A stretch of 37,822 bases of DNA from Sporisorium sorghi. Lineage: Eukaryota; Basidiomycota; Ustilaginomycetes; Ustilaginales; Ustilaginaceae. The position numbers and the translations under genes are program-made. The notes beneath the pieces were generated by a model that was not told where the DNA came from, searched no databases, and worked only from the letters and a program-made list of their open reading frames with translations. Location of the stretch: the NCBI GenBank assembly GCA_023212695.1, contig JALCCG010000207.1, positions 1 to 37,822 on the forward strand, read 5' to 3'. Positions 17,693 to 27,139 of this stretch are shown in pieces. Position 1 is the stretch's first letter, and the number at the start of each line of letters is the position of its first letter.

Positions 17693-20600
17693 ATGAGCAG
17701 CCCACCACCTCACTCGGCTGCCGAGGCAGCAGCAACCGAGCCTTCACCCTCCACAGCAGCTTCGACGACAACCCCAGCTCCTGACACAACCCCAGAGAAG
17801 GACACTGCAGCCGCTGCTACAACCTCTACCCTGCAACCACCTGCCGCAGCGCCCTTCAAGAAAGGACACGCCCCCAAACCAAGCGTCGGCATCGCCGCAT
17901 CTCTGTTCGGCTCGGCCGGCGACGATGATCTATTCTCCAGCATTGCCGCCTCCAACGGCACCTCGTCTCTCGGACAGCTCGCCGAAGCCGAAGAGGAGCC
18001 AGACCTGTTCGGATCGTCCGGCGCAGCAACAAACACTGCCAGTTCCAATCACAACTCCAATGGCGCCTCTTCTGCTGCTGCCGATCCAGTTACGTCTCTC
18101 TTTGGTGCCGACTCTGCTTCTTCACAAGCTACCGAGCTTTCCACTGCGCCATCGACAGAGGGTCTGACTGTGCCCACCGCGGACGGCAAGACGAGCGGGC
18201 CTTCTTCGGGTCCTGCGTCGCCAGGCGCGCTGTTTGGCGACTCGAGCTATCAGGATGACTGGCTTGCCTCGGGAGCGGATCAGTCTACGCAACCTACTGC
18301 TGCACAAGCGAACGGAGAGCACGTAGAAACACAGCACGCCGATCCCTTTGGCGCTGCAGACGGTGGTCAAGGCTCCTTGTCCTGGCTCAACCAGCAAGCC
18401 GCGGATCCATTGGCCGCTCCTGCGACTGAGACGCAGTACGATGCGTACGGTCGTCCCATCGGAGGCGCAGAGTCCGAGATCGTCGGTTACGATCAAGAGA
18501 GCGATGACCACCAGCAACAGCAACAGCAGGGTTACGACTATGGTCAGCAGTCAGCAGAGTACGGCCACGATCAGCAGCAAGCAGAGTACGGCTACGATCA
18601 GCAGCAGTCGCAAGCGTACGACTATTCGCAACAGCAGGCGGACTATGGTCAGCAAGGGAATTACGATTACCAGCAGCAAGGCTATGACTATCAGCAGCAA
18701 GGTTACGATCAGCAGCAAGGCTATGATCAGCAAGGATATGACCAGCAAGGATATGATCAGCAGGGCTACGACGCGCAGACCTATGATCAGCAGAGCTACG
18801 CGCAACCAGGCCACGATCAGCAGCCTCCGCAAGCAAATGGTCAGCACGACCCTAATCAGTACAGCTACCAAGGGCAGGAGTATGCCGGCTACGCTCCAGC
18901 CGATCCTTACGCACCCACTGCATCAGCAAATGGCGCGGGTCAGGTCGCCGAGCAAGGAGGCTACGACTCGAATGCGTATGCAGCTGATTCCGCCCACCAA
19001 GCGAACGTCCAGCACCCGAACGGCTACAGCGGTTACGGTCAGGATCAGGGCTATGGCTATGACGCTTTTCCAGCCGGTCGGTCGTACAACGCGGCCACGG
19101 ATTATCAGCAGCAGAGCTCGCAGAATCAGTATGATGCCGCTGCCTATGGCCAGAACGACCCCGCCTCCTACTCTGCGTATGACAGCAACGACTATGCAGC
19201 TCACGACAGCACCACGCAGCACCAACCAGCCTCGGACGCGTATGGACCGCAGCAAACTCAGGCGTATGATCCTTATGCTCCGCCTCAACATCAGCAGCAG
19301 GCATGGTCGAGTCAGAATGACGCCTATGGAGCAGAGGCCGTGCAGCCCCAGAAATCCAGCTATGACGCGGGTGCATATGGAGCCACTCTGGGTCAAGGCG
19401 CAGATTCCCAAAATCAAGGCATTGCACGCGCACCTAGCCCCTACGATCCGCCCGCTCCGACTGCTGCCAGCCACACGACGGGCTACGATGCCGCACCTCC
19501 CGCATCTACTGCCCAAGCTGCTAGTCTTCCACCGCCCCCCAAGGGCCCGCCCCAAGGTCCACCTCGAGGCCCTCCTCGGGGTCCCTCTCGCTCCGCGTCG
19601 CGCAACGCTCAGAATGACAGCATCTCCTCCTCAGCTTCCGCCTTGTCTGGGCGCCACACGCAAGCTCTCTCGCTCGAACAGGAAAGTCAACAGGAGTCGA
19701 CGCCTGCGCTGTCGAGCGGCGCTGAAACGCCTCGAAAGCAGTCACAACCTTCATTAGGATCCACGGACACGCCTCCCAACACCTACAAGCAGCCATCTTC
19801 CGCGTGGGTCGACTCGCTCGAGCAGGCGGCCGCTACTCCCCCCGCTTTCAACGCTGGAGACGACTCTCTCCCAACGCTGACGGTCACAGACGAGTCTGAG
19901 CACGGCTACGGGCCTGTCGGAGATGTCGGCCAGAGCCAGGGGGAAATGCGCGAAGCTGTCGATGATGCCTTTGGCGACAACCCTCACAACGCTGTCGACG
20001 ATGCGACCAGTGCATTTGACCGCCTCGATCTGGGCCAAGACCAGCACAATCAGGCGGGTGAAGGCTCGGGGGATGCGAACGGCTTTTCTGAAGAGGACGC
20101 AGCGACGCCTGAAGCGCCAACGCACAGCTATAAGTATGATGCAGGCTTCAACGCTGGAGAGAACGGCGAGTACGATCCGGAAGGCGCACACGAGTATGGC
20201 CAACCCCGCGACACTCACCAGAGCTCTGATTGGAACACTTGGGATCAAGAAGGTGGCCAGCAAGCGACAACGACGGCCACACACGATCCTTATGGTCCGT
20301 CGGACACGCAGCAACAGCACGCTAGCTCAGACGAGCCAGTCCAGCCATACGGAGACTACAGCAGCCATGCTCAGGGCTCGAATCAATGTGCAGACGACGA
20401 TCCGTATGGTCCCTCTACGGATGCCTACGGAGGTGCTCGCGAGGTCGATCCGGCGGGTGAAGAGGATCCCGAGGCCAAGACGCCGCTGGCCGCTCGCGAT
20501 GAGCAGGGCGGCTGGCTTGGTGCGTCGTCGTCGACATACGGCAATGACACCGTGCACGATCCGTATAGCCCAGCCGCGGTCTCGGGCAACACCTTTGCCG

Positions 20601-23600
20601 CGCAATCAGAGAGCGCTGCTGCATCTCACACCAGCTACGACCCCTATGGCCCGCCTGCTCACAGCAACTTCTCCGCTGATCCATATGCTGCCGCTGATGA
20701 CAGTCACGCCCAAGTTCAACGACAGCTTGCATCCAGCATCGACGAGGCGTACGTCCGACCCGGTCAGCTCCATCAACCGTCCGACGAGGGCAACTACTTT
20801 GACATGAACAAGCGCGCAGGGTCGCCGCAGCAGTATGGCTACGGTAACACGTACGGCATGCCTGCCTCGCCGTACGAGCCGCACGATCAGTACGCTTCCG
20901 GCGCGGTCGAAGCAAGACAAGGTCCGTATAGTGGCGAAAGCGATGAGCAGGCCGCCTCCGAGGCGAGCGCCGACATGCTGGAGACGATGCGCCGTGCCAC
21001 CATCCCGATCGCCAGCTTCGGTATCGGAGGCAAGCTCGTCAGCTACTTTCCCACCTCGCGCGGCTCTTCGGTCGCAGATGCAGCCGATGGTGCCGGCAAC
21101 GCAGGTGGCGTGTACGGCTCCTATGCCTACAACGCCTCTGGCTACCCGACGCAGGTCAAGATCCAGGCGCTTTCGTCGCTCGTGCCTTCGTCTGCCTATG
21201 CCACGGCATTCGATCCACTGACCTTCCCTGGCCCCGTCTTCGAGGGCGCCGCGGGTACCAATGCGCTGTCGCGAGCCACAGGCGCTGCATCGGCCAACAA
21301 GAGCAAAAAGACGGTCGTGCTCAAACACCTCGACGAGCACATCCAGGACCTGTCTGCTGGTGTCGGCTACCTGCGTCGACGACCTTCGTTCTCGGGCTCG
21401 TCAACAGGCTCCAACCAGGGCGCCCCAGCTGCACCCGAGCAAGATGGCGAGCTCGAGGCGCGCAGGACCGAAGACAAGGTGTTGCTGCTACGACTGCTCC
21501 GTCTTCTGGTCGAGAACGATGGCCAGACAAGCTCGACGGCTTTCGAGCAAGGCGTGCGATCGCTGATTGTGGCGCCTGACACGCAGCAATCCTCGTCCTC
21601 GGGCGCGTTTGCCATGTCGGTCACCTCCACGTCGCAAGACGATGGCGCAGAGGGCAGTATCGTCACGTCACACGAGCTGCGCACTGGCTTCCTGCAAAAG
21701 GTGCAAACCCTGCTGCTGCGCGGCGAACGACGACAGGCTGTCGAGTACGCCGTCTCGCAAAAGATGTGGGCGCACGCCATGACGATCGCCAGCTGCGTCG
21801 ACAAGGAATGCTGGAAGGAAGTAGTGAGCGAGTTCATCGAGCACGAGGTGGGCGCAGCCGAAGCATCGCTCGCCGGTCAAGGGCAGGGCGATCTGCAGGG
21901 ACTCAAGGTGGCCTACAACGTCTTTTCTGGCCAGGATCCCGTGTCGATCTTTGACCTGTTCCGCACCAAGACGCAGCTTGGCCAGATGGGCGGTCTGCAG
22001 CCTGCGCCGGTCGAGTCAGCTCCAACTTCGGCCGCACCTCCGAGTTGGAAAGAGTCGGCTGCGATCGTGGCGAGCAACCGCAGTGCCAGCGACTCGGCCG
22101 CTCTGACCGCCATTGGCGATGGTCTCTGCACGCGTGGCCTGCTCGAGGCGGCGCACTTTTGCTACCTGCTCTCGCCCCAGACCTCACCGATCGGCGGTGC
22201 AGACACCAACGGCGCGCGCTTCACGCTGCTGGGACTGTCGAACCCCAAGACATCGGCCGCTTTTGTGCAAGACTTGGACAGCATTCTGATGACCGAGCTG
22301 CTCGAGTTCGCACAAGGTCTCGTTCCGGCTGTCAAAGGCCAGGAACCGTTCCCAGGCATTCCACACCTTCAGGCTTATAAGCTCGTGTACGCCCAGCAGC
22401 TTGCTGATCTAGGCGAGGTGGGCAAGGCGCAGCGATACTGCGAGGCCATCGCTCAGTGTCTCAAGCAGTGCAAGTCTTCGCCGTACCTGCACTCGACGCT
22501 GCTGTCGCAGTCCAAGCAGCTCTCGGACCGACTCGTCGGCGCACCACAGGCAGGTGCATGTGGGAACTGGGTGACGCGTAAGATGCAGCGACCCACGCTC
22601 GATGGCGTGTGGGGTGCGCTTGAGGGCCGCTTCACCAAGTTCATCGCCGGAGAAGACGGAGCGATGGAGGCTGACTGGCCCAACAAGAACAGCAAGGGCT
22701 CGGTCTCATCGAGCATCGGACCGTTCTCGCACTACAGCGCCATCACGCCGGATGCAGCGTCGGGCGGCATGACGAGGCAGCCGTCGTTTAACGAGCTGCG
22801 CGCCGGATCGCCCAGCGGGCCGACGTCGCGCTCTGGCTCGGCCATGGACTTCCGCAATGCTACCAAGCTTGCCGCCTCGCCGAGGCAGCGCTCGTCCACG
22901 GCGCTGTCGATGCGTCCGTTGAACTCGGATCCGTACAGCGATTGGCCGCAGCCCAGGGCGTCTGGCAATGGCAACGGCAGCGAAGCGGCCAGCAACTACG
23001 ACCGAGACAGCGTCAGATCGAGCTCCGAGGCGCCGAGAAACGCGTACGGCTACGGTGCCAGTCTGCATGCTGGCTCGCAGCTTGGACACAGCTTTTCGAG
23101 GGCGTCGTCGACGTACGATGGCCCAGCAGAGACGAGCTTTGCCTCGGATATGGCGCCGTGGCAGACCAACGCCGGGCAGGGTGCACGCGATGCAGACGGC
23201 TCTCGTCGACCGAGCACGGATGCTGCGGGCACCGCTGCCAGCTCTGAGGCTGGGTACGGCGGTGGATATGGTGGCTATGGAGGCTACGGCGGTGGTAGCT
23301 TTGGTGGATACGGTGACACGTACGGAGAAGAGAGCCGAGAGGCAGAGACGGGCGGCGAGGAGGGAGGCGATGCTGGTGGATACTCAGCTTCCAGTCAGAC
23401 GCCCTTCTACGGCTATGATCCGCACGGAGCGCAAAAGCCGCAGTTTGTCAGCAACGTCGACGCTGCAGGCGCTCTCGAGGGCGGTGGAGAGGGTGGATTC
23501 GTTTCGCCCTTCGATGCTCTTTCATCCGACAGCCGAACTCCCCAGCCGCCATCGCAAGGCAACCAGTATGCGCCTTCGTACGGTCGCAACCACGACGAGG

Positions 23601-24418
23601 AAGAGGAGGAGGACGATGATGACCTGGGATTGGGCAACTCGAGCAATCGCAGCAAGGCTCGCAGTGCGGGTGGCGCAGGCGAAGAAGGAGGCTCCGAGAC
23701 GGGCGATGCATCGCGAAGAGACAGCGTCGCGAGCTCGGCTGCTACGAATGCGGCCAAGTCGAGCGATGCCAGCACCAAGAAGGACGATGCCGCCAGCAGT
23801 GGCAGTGGAAATAAGGAAAAGAAGCAGGAGCTCAAGCCGTCGGCGTCGTGGTTCGGTCGACTGTGGGGTCGCAGTCCGAGCACGGATAGCGCTGCGCAAG
23901 CCAAGACCAAGAAAGCGCATTTGGGCGAGGAGACGAGCTTCGTGTACGACAAGGAGCTCAAGCGGTGGGTCAATAAGAAAGCGGGCGACAGTGGAAGCGC
24001 GGCAAGCACACCACCCCCGCCGCCTCCGCCGGCGCGAGCCCAATCTGCGAGCCCTGCTTCGCACCCAGATCGCAGCACCGGGACGTCGAGTGCGCCGCCA
24101 ATGCGTGGACCTCCTTCGGGCAGCTTTACCATGGGCCGATCGACGCCGCCGATCAGCGAGGGTCGCGACGAGGGCAGTTCCGGTCTCGCGCCTAGCCGAG
24201 GACCGCCGGGTATGGGCAGTCTGACGAGGGCGAGGAGCAACCTGGCGGACCACTCGATGCCTCCAGCTTCGCAGCCGCCGAGTGGAGCGGCGGCGCGAGG
24301 ATCTGGTGCGTCGACGCCAGCGGGAGTGGGATCACCTCCCCCTCCTCCGCCGGGAGGATCGAGGACGGGAACGGTCAAGAAGAGGCCGATCAAGAGTCGT
24401 TATGTCGTGGTGGATTGA
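17693..24418 (+). CDS. SEC16: COPII coat assembly scaffold SEC16, 2241 aa
   Basis: Organises ER exit sites and recruits COPII coat proteins. The frame is uninterrupted from ATG 17693. The first 1090 residues are Gln/Tyr/Ser/Ala-rich and probably disordered, with YDQQQ/YDQQG repeats at about 270-380 and scattered DPYGP/DPYAP motifs. The conserved central domain runs from about 1095 to 1690: MRRATIPIASFGIGGKLVSYFP, FPGPVFEG, then the helical ACE1-type region LLRLLRLLVENDGQ, RRQAVEYAVSQKMWAHAMTIAS and WKEVVSEFI, as far as LPYAQQLADLGE-like helices. A linker with GGYGGYGG repeats and acidic stretches follows. Near 2050 is the conserved SASWFGRLWGR, then FVYDKELKRWVNKK and a proline-rich end (PPPPPPP, PPMRGPP) that in homologues contacts COPII subunits. 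The protein ends KKRPIKSRYVVVD. Length is typical for fungal SEC16. The role rests on family knowledge. Confidence 0.94.
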   Translation: MSSPPPHSAAEAAATEPSPSTAASTTTPAPDTTPEKDTAAAATTSTLQPPAAAPFKKGHAPKPSVGIAASLFGSAGDDDLFSSIAASNGTSSLGQLAEAEEEPDLFGSSGAATNTASSNHNSNGASSAAADPVTSLFGADSASSQATELSTAPSTEGLTVPTADGKTSGPSSGPASPGALFGDSSYQDDWLASGADQSTQPTAAQANGEHVETQHADPFGAADGGQGSLSWLNQQAADPLAAPATETQYDAYGRPIGGAESEIVGYDQESDDHQQQQQQGYDYGQQSAEYGHDQQQAEYGYDQQQSQAYDYSQQQADYGQQGNYDYQQQGYDYQQQGYDQQQGYDQQGYDQQGYDQQGYDAQTYDQQSYAQPGHDQQPPQANGQHDPNQYSYQGQEYAGYAPADPYAPTASANGAGQVAEQGGYDSNAYAADSAHQANVQHPNGYSGYGQDQGYGYDAFPAGRSYNAATDYQQQSSQNQYDAAAYGQNDPASYSAYDSNDYAAHDSTTQHQPASDAYGPQQTQAYDPYAPPQHQQQAWSSQNDAYGAEAVQPQKSSYDAGAYGATLGQGADSQNQGIARAPSPYDPPAPTAASHTTGYDAAPPASTAQAASLPPPPKGPPQGPPRGPPRGPSRSASRNAQNDSISSSASALSGRHTQALSLEQESQQESTPALSSGAETPRKQSQPSLGSTDTPPNTYKQPSSAWVDSLEQAAATPPAFNAGDDSLPTLTVTDESEHGYGPVGDVGQSQGEMREAVDDAFGDNPHNAVDDATSAFDRLDLGQDQHNQAGEGSGDANGFSEEDAATPEAPTHSYKYDAGFNAGENGEYDPEGAHEYGQPRDTHQSSDWNTWDQEGGQQATTTATHDPYGPSDTQQQHASSDEPVQPYGDYSSHAQGSNQCADDDPYGPSTDAYGGAREVDPAGEEDPEAKTPLAARDEQGGWLGASSSTYGNDTVHDPYSPAAVSGNTFAAQSESAAASHTSYDPYGPPAHSNFSADPYAAADDSHAQVQRQLASSIDEAYVRPGQLHQPSDEGNYFDMNKRAGSPQQYGYGNTYGMPASPYEPHDQYASGAVEARQGPYSGESDEQAASEASADMLETMRRATIPIASFGIGGKLVSYFPTSRGSSVADAADGAGNAGGVYGSYAYNASGYPTQVKIQALSSLVPSSAYATAFDPLTFPGPVFEGAAGTNALSRATGAASANKSKKTVVLKHLDEHIQDLSAGVGYLRRRPSFSGSSTGSNQGAPAAPEQDGELEARRTEDKVLLLRLLRLLVENDGQTSSTAFEQGVRSLIVAPDTQQSSSSGAFAMSVTSTSQDDGAEGSIVTSHELRTGFLQKVQTLLLRGERRQAVEYAVSQKMWAHAMTIASCVDKECWKEVVSEFIEHEVGAAEASLAGQGQGDLQGLKVAYNVFSGQDPVSIFDLFRTKTQLGQMGGLQPAPVESAPTSAAPPSWKESAAIVASNRSASDSAALTAIGDGLCTRGLLEAAHFCYLLSPQTSPIGGADTNGARFTLLGLSNPKTSAAFVQDLDSILMTELLEFAQGLVPAVKGQEPFPGIPHLQAYKLVYAQQLADLGEVGKAQRYCEAIAQCLKQCKSSPYLHSTLLSQSKQLSDRLVGAPQAGACGNWVTRKMQRPTLDGVWGALEGRFTKFIAGEDGAMEADWPNKNSKGSVSSSIGPFSHYSAITPDAASGGMTRQPSFNELRAGSPSGPTSRSGSAMDFRNATKLAASPRQRSSTALSMRPLNSDPYSDWPQPRASGNGNGSEAASNYDRDSVRSSSEAPRNAYGYGASLHAGSQLGHSFSRASSTYDGPAETSFASDMAPWQTNAGQGARDADGSRRPSTDAAGTAASSEAGYGGGYGGYGGYGGGSFGGYGDTYGEESREAETGGEEGGDAGGYSASSQTPFYGYDPHGAQKPQFVSNVDAAGALEGGGEGGFVSPFDALSSDSRTPQPPSQGNQYAPSYGRNHDEEEEEDDDDLGLGNSSNRSKARSAGGAGEEGGSETGDASRRDSVASSAATNAAKSSDASTKKDDAASSGSGNKEKKQELKPSASWFGRLWGRSPSTDSAAQAKTKKAHLGEETSFVYDKELKRWVNKKAGDSGSAASTPPPPPPPARAQSASPASHPDRSTGTSSAPPMRGPPSGSFTMGRSTPPISEGRDEGSSGLAPSRGPPGMGSLTRARSNLADHSMPPASQPPSGAAARGSGASTPAGVGSPPPPPPGGSRTGTVKKRPIKSRYVVVD
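18490..18800. repeat. In-frame Gln/Tyr-coding degenerate repeats in SEC16
   Basis: CAGCAAGG(A/C)TATGA(C/T)-type 15-bp units and related 18-24 bp variants encode repeated YDQQG, YDYQQQG and EYGYDQQQ. The units are most regular at about 18700-18780. All copies keep frame. Confidence 0.85.
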
Positions 24419-25066
24419 GGGCGGGGTCAGTCGCAGCTCGCGGATTCTTCTGTGCTTTCAACGAGACTTTGCTTTTGAATGGATTCCCTATCAGTTTTGC
24501 TAGCCTATCGTGTGTTGCTGCTGGATCATTGTGTGGGATGCAATCATTGAGAGACGACGAAGTGGGAGTACGCTGCGGAGGCGTTGATGGCCTCTCTCGT
24601 TGGGCGGCATGAATCGGAATCAGGACCCTAGATCGACACATGCGGCACATTGCCAGTGTGTCCAGTGTCGCTGTGGGAGGATATGCACGCCTGCAGCAGC
24701 TCGATTTTCAGCCAGCTCCGCTTTCAAAAAAAAAAAAAAAAAAAAAAAAACGCAGTTGCAGTTGCACTCTCTTGGAAATTTGGCATTTTCACTCAGCACA
24801 ACCGCGCCTTGACCAAGCCAAGCCCTTGTGACCCTTTCCACGCTCCACAACCGACTCTGAGACTCACACTCACACCACCATCTACTCCATCGCTCTCGTC
24901 ATCGCCAGCACACCAACGACAGCAGCAACACCATCAACTCAACATTTCCAACGGCTGCGAACGGCCATTCACATACCGAATACGATCCACGTCTTCATAA
25001 ACTAGATTGCTTGCCGCCTCAACTCACCGCCATCCTCCATTGGTCGCAGCAAAGCTAATCATCACG
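24419..25066. promoter_or_regulatory. SEC16 3' end and RMD5 promoter
   Basis: About 650 bp without a supported gene. It contains an A25 tract (24726-24750), then CCAAGCCAAGCC (24813-24824) and a CA/CT-rich leader up to the RMD5 start codon. The arrangement of an A/T tract followed by CCAAG pentamers resembles the reductase upstream region. Confidence 0.6.
24726..24750. repeat. A25 homopolymer tract
   Basis: An uninterrupted A run about 320 bp upstream of the RMD5 start codon, in the SEC16-RMD5 spacer. Confidence 0.95.
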
Positions 25067-26710
25067 ATGGAGGCGGTGCAAAAGTCGCTCGAGCAGCTCG
25101 CCAAGCGTGCACCCGGCCTGCACTCCAACTTGACCTCGGCCAAAGCCGCCGCAACGCAACCGTCGGTGCACGACTCGATCGACAAACTTATCGCGCAAGT
25201 CGAAGCTGCCAAAGCGGCCATCTCGAATTCTTCCTCTCCCAACCCGGCTGTCCTGCTCGCCGAGCTGAAAGCTTCAGTCGAAACAGCGCAAAAGTCGATC
25301 TTGGATCGTCAAAAGGAATTCCACGCCGCACTCTCCAAATCCACCAAGGCGCTCGACAAAAAGTTCCCCATCCCCATCGATGGCGTTGCCGATCCTTCCC
25401 TCTTCAACTCGCCTGAAGCACAGAATGCACTGGAACGCGTCATCTTCAACCACCTCCAGCGCAACGGCGACTGGTCGACGAGCTACAAGTTTGCATCCGA
25501 GGCCAAGCTGCCGCTCTCGCCTCACACGGAAGGGTTGTATGTGCAACTGCACACCGTCGTAGCCGCCATGACCAGAGGCGATCTGCGGCCTGCCATCAGC
25601 TGGGCTGAGCAAGAGCGAGACTGGCTCAACGCGAGAAAGAGCGACTTGGAGTTTGCGCTGCACAGGAGCCAGTTTCTCCGAATCGCCGCGGGCGCTATTC
25701 TGCCGGGGAGCGACGAGGCGTCGGCTAACCGCGATCCGGACGGTGAGAATGTCGAGATGATGAGTGCATCCATCGATCAGCTCCACCCTGCGTCGACGAC
25801 AATCGCGGATCCGACGATAGAATCGACGGCGATAGCAGCTACAGCAGCAGCAGCAGCAGCAGCGACGGGTTCACCCCATGCCACCGTGGCGCAAACCAAT
25901 GTCGGTCGAGCCCTTGCCTATGGTCGAGAGCATTTCCAGCGGCTCCGCACGAGTCACTTGGAAGAGATCCAGCGGCTGTTCACGCTGCTCATCTTCCTGC
26001 CTGCTTTTCTTCCAGCGCAAGCATACGGACCTGAGGGGTTGGACTCGGTGCCTGTGGAGCATTTGATTCCCACCGTGCCGCTCGTGTACCGTCCGCTGCT
26101 AGACGCGAACTTGGTCCATGCCCCGCTGCTCGAGCCGCTGTTCAAGCTCGAGTTTTGCGCACGCAACCAGATCGCCAAAGATGCGCCGCTCGCCATTGGT
26201 GTCGAGGTGGGCGCGGGCGGAGCGCTCAACAAGATCATCAAGGTCAAGGCGGTGATGAAGGAGAGGGGTAACGAGTGGAGTCAGGCGGACGAGTTGCCCG
26301 TGAGTTTTGCGATCTTTCTTGAGGCATTGGCGAGTGCGCGAAGCTGAAATACTGACTCTCACCCTTGTGCGGATGCGCTTTTGCTCTTCTAACCCTCAGA
26401 TCGAGATCCCGCTGCCGACGAGGTTGCGCTTCCACTCGATCTTTGCATGCCCCGTATCGAAGGAGCAGGGCACGGAGCAGAACCCGCCCATGATGCTGGC
26501 ATGCGGCCACGTGCTATGCTTGGAGACGCTCACCAGGCTGGCCAAGGGCAATGGGTGAGTATACTGCGCTGGACAAGTGCGGTAGGCAAAAGACGAGTGC
26601 GTATTGCTGACATCTGATTCTCAGTTTGGGTCACACACAACAGCCGCTTCAAGTGTCCGTACTGCCCGACGGAGAGCTACCTCAACCAAGCCATTCGGGT
26701 GTACTTCTGA
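25067..26710 (+). CDS. RMD5: RMD5/GID2-type RING subunit of the GID (CTLH) E3 ligase, 484 aa, three exons
   Basis: In yeast GID2/RMD5 pairs with GID9 as the catalytic RING heterodimer that degrades gluconeogenic enzymes; the same role here is inferred. Exons are 25067-26299, 26400-26554 and 26644-26710; introns are 100 and 89 nt with GTGAGT donors. The N-terminus is helical ([16 protein letters not shown]). The CTLH/CRA region spans about 140-390, with [23 protein letters not shown] and [29 protein letters not shown] segments. An eight-residue alanine run near 270 is encoded by a GCA repeat. The C-terminal degenerate RING has C428, C446, H448, C451, C467 and C470 ([22 protein letters not shown]) and ends NQAIRVYF. 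The last acceptor is the AG at 26642-26643; a stronger-looking CAG at 26622-26624 would shift the frame and lose the final CX2C. ATG 25067 is the first methionine of the family-like sequence. Confidence 0.9.
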
Positions 26711-27139
26711 TGATCGCAGCGCGATGACTCTGTTCTCGTCGTCAGTCGAGTCACTTGCCTCTATTTTACATTTTGTTCTCGTCCGTATCGCATTCTTCGT
26801 TTGCCTCTTTTGCACAGCATGTATCTGTATTTTTCCAACGTTGTTCGATGTCTCGCTAGCAATGCATTCACAGTTTCTTTTCGGATGAGTGGCAGCCGTA
26901 CTCGAGTGGCGAGAGAGAGAGAGAAGGGCGAAAAGGCCGCGCGGGTGTTGAGTATCCGCCGGAGCGTTGGTCGGCGGGCAGCCTTATTTCTGACAGCGTC
27001 GGGGTTCAGAGGCGTGTGCACGAGCCCTAAATCGAGATAAGAACAAGGTGTGGGGATGCTCATCTTGCACTCTCCACCTCTCCTCTCCCCACCATCTTCG
27101 TCTCAACGCGTACCCCCATCAAGCAGCTGAGGCGTTACA
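26711..27139. promoter_or_regulatory. Spacer between RMD5 and the metallophosphoesterase gene
   Basis: About 430 bp. The left part is T-rich, as expected for a 3' UTR. The right part ends in a C/T-rich leader just before ATG 27140. A short GA repeat lies near 26910. No gene was seen. Confidence 0.55.

Noticed and set aside
22968..24224. A 418-codon Arg-rich open frame overlapping SEC16 in another frame
   Set aside because: Very Arg/Thr-rich shadow composition. SEC16 has family motifs in its own frame on both sides.
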